From: Lycium barbarum
Taxonomy: Eukaryota > Streptophyta > Magnoliopsida > Solanales > Solanaceae
Reading direction: 5' to 3'
DNA length: 64,000 bases
Assembly (NCBI RefSeq): GCF_019175385.1
Contig: NC_083339.1
Location: 25,759,637 to 25,823,636 of the forward strand
The position numbers were made by a program, and so were the translations under genes. A model generated the notes under the pieces. That model had not been told where the DNA came from and ran no database searches. It saw only the letters and a program-made list of their open reading frames with translations. Positions 59,869 through 64,000 of the stretch are shown here, piece by piece (within the stretch, counting starts at the first letter, position 1; every line of letters begins with the position of its first letter).

Positions 59869-61620
59869 CTACTGATTTCTGTCGGGGCAGCGATTCTTGT
59901 TATGACCTGTTTGCTTGCACATACTACACTTTCTAGCCATGCGAGCAGGAGCTATATCCATTTCATTCGTCCTTCTAGTTGTAGTTCGCGCTCCTGAAGT
60001 TCGCTCATATTCAGTGTTTGCAATTAAACTGAAGGGAGAAGGTGGCCAATATGCCTCATCACCCAACGGTGAAAAATTTTCACTGTACGTTTGCTTGTAA
60101 AACCTGCAACTGTAGTACTTGTTAACATAGGTCTTTGGTTGAATTCTGCGGATATCACAAAATTTAATTGCATGTGAACATGGCATATGGTAGTTTCTCC
60201 ACTTCCCACACGAACACTTTTTCCTTTCGGCAGAGACTTTATGGATATTTCCGCCCTTACCTTCGTGTGCAAATGTCAGAATCTCAAATACCCCTTCAGT
60301 TGCATTGTATTGCTGCATGTCAGTATGCTTTAGGGACCTCTCCCAGTATTCATCAAACTTCTTTTCAACAGCGCGCGGCCAAAACCTTTTATCCGCAATC
60401 AACAAATCAGCAAGGGTGCTTCTCTCAACAAACCGATCAAAAAGATTTTTAAACGTATAACGGACCATGGCAGTAACGGGCAATCCACGAGCTTTCTTCA
60501 ATAAACCGTTGTAAGACTCGGAGACATTCGTTGTCATAGCCACCCACCCACCTATGACCGTTGTCCTTATGCAATGTCCATTTCTCCTCCGGAAGAGCTT
60601 TTAACCACAGATGCGCTGGAGGTGACATTGTTTTGATTTGTTCCATCCTCATTTTATACTTCTTCTTCTGGTGCTCTGTAGCCGCCAACCACATTAGCTT
60701 CTCAAGGTCACTGCTGAGGAACTTTTTATTGAAGTTGCTTTTCAAATGCCGAACGCAAAACCTATGGTGTGTGGATGGTGGTTGTAACCAATCATGTGTT
60801 TGGACACATTGCAAGATGCCCTGATGACAGTAAGAAATAAGTCCAATTCCTTGTCTCTCACGAACAATATGTCTCCACAATAACACAAGGAACCACGTCC
60901 AGGACTCAAAGCTCTCACGTGCAACAATAGCATATGCAAGTGGAAAAATGTTATTGTTCGCATCAATTCCAACAACAATTAACATTTTTATCTCATAATT
61001 ACTGTACAGATGAGTACCGTCTATTGAGATGACAGACCTGCAACTTTTGAATCCATCGATGCTTGGTTTATAAGCCCAGAATAGAAACTTGAAGATGTGT
61101 TCACCTTGCATTGTAGTTGATTGGTGCTCCCACTCAACAACGGTCCCCGAATTGAAATATTTTAAGGCAGCCATGTATCGGGGAAATGTCTTGAAAGAGG
61201 TTTCAAAATCACCAAATACCATTTCAATAGCTTTCTTACACCCCTTTTGTGCTTTTCTATAATTAGGAGTAAACGTATGCAATCCTTTTATTTTTTGCTG
61301 AACTGACTTAATACTGATGTATGGATCGACCATAATATATGGTATCAACGTAGTAGCAATTAGGTGACTGTTCAAATTGGAATGATCCTTTCTATAATCA
61401 TCCGTGAGACAACTGTGGTGGAGAACCGCTTTGCCTGCCTTCCACATACCACTTGAAATTTCTCTAAAACGGATCATCCACTCACATCCCAACATATAAC
61501 GCTTGCAAATAACCCTCCAAAATTTACCTTTGAACTAATCACAAATGAACTCTTTCTTTTCTTTGAGACAATATTGTCTCACTGCGCCTTTAATTTCGTG
61601 CTTGTTCTGAAATAACATAC
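59869..61620 (-). pseudogene. Mutator-like (MULE/mudrA) transposase with SWIM finger, broken
   Basis: From an acceptor at 61621 (CAATTAG|GTATG) the frame reads MLFQNKHEIKGAVRQYCLKE, the MuDR N-terminal domain, then a TAG at 61537-61535. The MULE catalytic domain follows (VISIDGTHLYSNYEIKMLIV, PLAYAIVARESFESWTWF). Its second Asp, in a motif that normally reads ISDRH, is replaced: LISYCHQGI. A frame change within GGTGGGTGGGTGG (about 60539-60552) separates it from the C-terminal part, which is intact: TTNVSESYNGLLKKARGLP, SWIM finger CSCGKWRNYHMPCSHAIKFC and CCHC knuckle CSMCKQTGHNKNRCPDR. The protein ends at 59869. It would cut and move DNA with Mutator ends; as it stands it cannot. The N-terminal exon joins in phase to the upstream PMD-linker exon. 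Confidence 0.88.
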
Positions 61621-61704
61621 CTAATTGCATAATACAAGGAAAATTATCAACCCCTTAAAAATGGGCCAACAAATAAAAAGAATATTCATTGCCACCATAC
61701 TAAC

Positions 61705-62641
61705 CTGATCTGATAAATTCAGGTTTTTTACAATCCCAAAGTGCAGATCGAACTGGACCGTCATCTCTCATGAAGGCAAAATCATCCGGGCCTTCTTCTG
61801 TGTTATTCAAATATGGAATCGCATTAGAATGGTAGCTAACGTTACCATCACTTCGAGTAGTAATGTCTTCATAAGAATGACCATCATCATCAAATGAGTG
61901 ATCATCGTCTGTTTCTGTGTGATCTAATGGGATATCACTATCTGACTCATCGGAGTGATCATTAGCTACATCAATATTGCTCACAATTTGTGTGAGCTGA
62001 GTTATTTGAGTGGTTAGAATACTCACGTCGATAAAACTCAGTCTCCTCCCAATTGAAGAGCTCTGTCCAGTGAATGCAGGTAAAGGCCCCTCAGTCATCC
62101 CATAAGAGCTGCTTGTCTGAACATCAAACTGTTGGGCTATAACTGCGAGGCTAATAGGCTCAGACAATGCGAATGCCTGAAAAGGCCCCTCACTTCTGAT
62201 TATTGCTGGTGATTGGACCTCGGGAGCAGACGTCGATGAGCTGGACATAAAATCTATTATTGGGTAATATGCATCATCAGCTGCAGGCATCGTTGAGCTG
62301 GACATATCTTGATCAAAACGAACCTCTTCCTCATCAACCAACTGGTGATCCACGGGACCTCGACCTTGTCTGTTACCTGATTGGCGTCCATTACCATGCG
62401 CCGCAGGTCTTGGTACATTAGGACGTTGATGACGAGGTACTTGCACAGTAGGCGGCTCAACATACTCTGCCGGTGGTGTATAATTGGGAGCGAAACTCAA
62501 CATCGTCCCCAGAGAGGCAGCAACCATGGACTCTGTATTAATGTGGCTAAACATCTCTGCTATTTCCTTCACTTCATTAGACTTGGTTGGATCTTGGATA
62601 GTCTGCTGAGCCAACCTGTACGATTCTTGATGTCCTAAAGC
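61705..62641 (-). pseudogene. acidic, Ser-rich linker exon between the PMD and Mutator parts
   Basis: It is bounded by TTTTTTAG|GCTTTAGG (62642/62641) and GATCAG|GTTAGT (61705/61704). It continues the PMD frame as ALGHQESYRLAQQTIQDPTK and has no stop. It is rich in Pro, Ser, Asp and Glu, with an acidic stretch SDESDSDIPLDHTETDDD, so probably disordered. It ends in phase 1, matching the next exon to give IRSG|MLFQNKHE. I know no enzymatic domain in it. Confidence 0.65.
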
Positions 62642-62724
62642 CTAAAAAAAAAATTACAAGATTTGATAGTGGTCTAAGACACATATAAAGACATCAAACA
62701 TCTAATGGAATGTAATGTACGTAC

Positions 62725-64000
62725 CAGTGCCTCATGCCTGCCTGCCATGTGTTGGTATCCTCTATCCACATTATGCGCAGGATTTCCTATGAAAGTGCGC
62801 GAGTGACGTCGATACCAACAAAAATACTCTGATAATGACTCTAGGTCTTGAGTTTCATACTCGGCCAGAATTACCCTTTGTCGACGATTTTCCCACAAAA
62901 AGTCCATTTGTGTAAAATTTTGTTGATCCTCCACTGTTATAGCATACCGCTTGTCACGTTTGTAATGAAAAGGATCAATCTCAGCACATGGTCCCGGAAT
63001 ATGTTGCTTCCTACCGAACTGTCTGAGAACGTGGTCTACCATGTGCCACTCTCGATAGATCCCACAAATAAGGGGAACCTGCGCCATCCAAATAACTCGA
63101 CCACGCCGACACCACTCAGGGAGTCCATTAATGATGGCCTCTGAATAAGGCTGCCACACGAACTACGATAGAAAGAACATAAAATTACATGATAATAAAA
63201 TAAACAAATTACACATAAGCGTAACTATTATATCAAAACGCCATTAACAACCATAATTATGATAAAAATACCTGACCATCTGTTAGGTTATCCAATACAT
63301 CCCTACATATGGGTAGCACAACACGTGCCTCATTTTCGCGAGCTTTACGATGAGTCCACTTTCGTGCAAAAGCCGTGTGTGGCTGAAGGGCCCCGGGTGG
63401 TGGCTGCATCGGTATAATTCGCTCCCAAGCCCAAACCTATATTAAAAATTTAAAATAAATACATAAAAACCTTATAACTATCAAATAGGACAACCAAATA
63501 AAATTATATAATTTTAAAGGTCACGTACCTGCAATAAGGAAATAAATCCACACACATCCTTGGCTTTCCTCAACGAAGCGCGACATAAACAAGTATACAA
63601 ATATGACAATGCAGCTGCTCCCTAAGCTTGTCTACTCATTGCTCTAAGGTCACGCATGTCAAGCAAGTAGTCTAAATTAAGTAAGTCACTGGACTTATCC
63701 GAAAATATCGTGCCGCCACAAAGCCATAGCAAGTACAACCTAACCCGCTGTTGCACATCAATTTCTGGGGTCTGATCTGTAATGTCATCTAAGCCTCTAA
63801 TATATTCAATTAATTTATTTACTTCTAACCTACTAACACCATTAAAACAATCCAGACCGGGTGCCCAACCAGTAAGCTCATGGATCAATTGTTGCCATCC
63901 AACAATACTTATATTTCTAGCATTAAGATCATTCAAGGGATTACCATCAACAACCAAGCCAAACATGAGCTCAATATCTTGTAACGTGATGGTCGCCTCA
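62725..64000 (-). pseudogene. plant mobile domain (PMD, MAIN-like / PP7-long-form-like), partial at the right edge
   Basis: Three exons in phase: from beyond 64000 to 63529, 63436-63272 and 63162-62725. The first shows the PMD hallmark [19 protein letters not shown], then [11 protein letters not shown] and [15 protein letters not shown]. The second starts VWAWERIIPMQPP; the third has [16 protein letters not shown] and [21 protein letters not shown] at 63624-63622 replaces the Trp expected in the (Y/A)[10 protein letters not shown] motif; the frame is otherwise open. PMD proteins occur as host genes (MAIN, MAIL1, which silence repeats with PP7L) and inside transposons. Here the domain is followed on the same strand by a Mutator transposase. 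Confidence 0.8.

Noticed and set aside
61601..61606. Acceptor TTATTTCAG|AACAAG for the transposase N-terminal exon
   Set aside because: It gives a stop after a few codons when joined to the upstream donor; the acceptor at CAATTAG|GTATG keeps phase.

Overview
This is plant nuclear DNA, almost certainly from a Solanaceae species. It is AT-rich and contains a 19-exon gene with GT-AG introns, and most of the rest is transposon sequence. The repeats fit that family: RTE-type LINE 3' tails ending in (TTG)n, tRNA-derived SINEs, Stowaway, Tourist, hAT and Mutator-type MITEs, and Ty1/copia and Ty3/gypsy remnants. The genus cannot be fixed by reading alone. There are no bacterial features, no CRISPR array, and no intact tRNA or rRNA gene.

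Layout. 1-300: possible last exons of an unidentified + strand gene. About 500-5994: a 5'-truncated LTR retrotransposon with a broken gag-like ORF and a complete 3' LTR; it carries clusters of palindromes built on CGGACCGTATAA. 6.0-7.1 kb: two MITEs. 7540-9819 (minus): an intact two-exon BED/DUF659/hAT-dimerisation protein that has lost a catalytic Asp and is probably domesticated. 10-15 kb: SINEs, an RTE LINE pseudogene and diffuse repeats. 15415-31760 (minus): a complete AMP deaminase gene (19 coding exons, 830 aa), with its TATA box near 31920 and an apparent intron in the 3' UTR. Its introns 1 and 13 hold many nested mobile elements. 32-35 kb: MITEs nested in MITEs. 34.9-39.9 kb: a truncated minus-strand LTR abutting a dead chromovirus-type gypsy pol. 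39920-46534: a degenerate but structurally complete Ty1/copia element. 46.5-59 kb: hAT, Tourist and Mutator non-autonomous elements, several with exact target-site duplications. 59.2-64 kb (minus): a Mutator-like transposase whose reading frame can be traced through in-phase splice sites into an upstream plant mobile domain (PMD). It runs off the right edge, is pseudogenised, and has an array of nested palindromes downstream of its 3' end.

Only two protein genes look functional. AMP deaminase catalyses AMP to IMP in purine nucleotide balance. The hAT-derived protein is probably a DNA-binding or dimerising regulator rather than a transposase. They lie in the same orientation about 5.6 kb apart with LINE/SINE debris between them; nothing suggests a joint pathway. 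The most unusual items are the PMD-Mutator gene with its palindrome array, the catalytically altered hAT protein with an ATGA-overlapping uORF, an intron-like 69-nt segment inside a copia gag, and the CGGACCGTATAA palindrome family.
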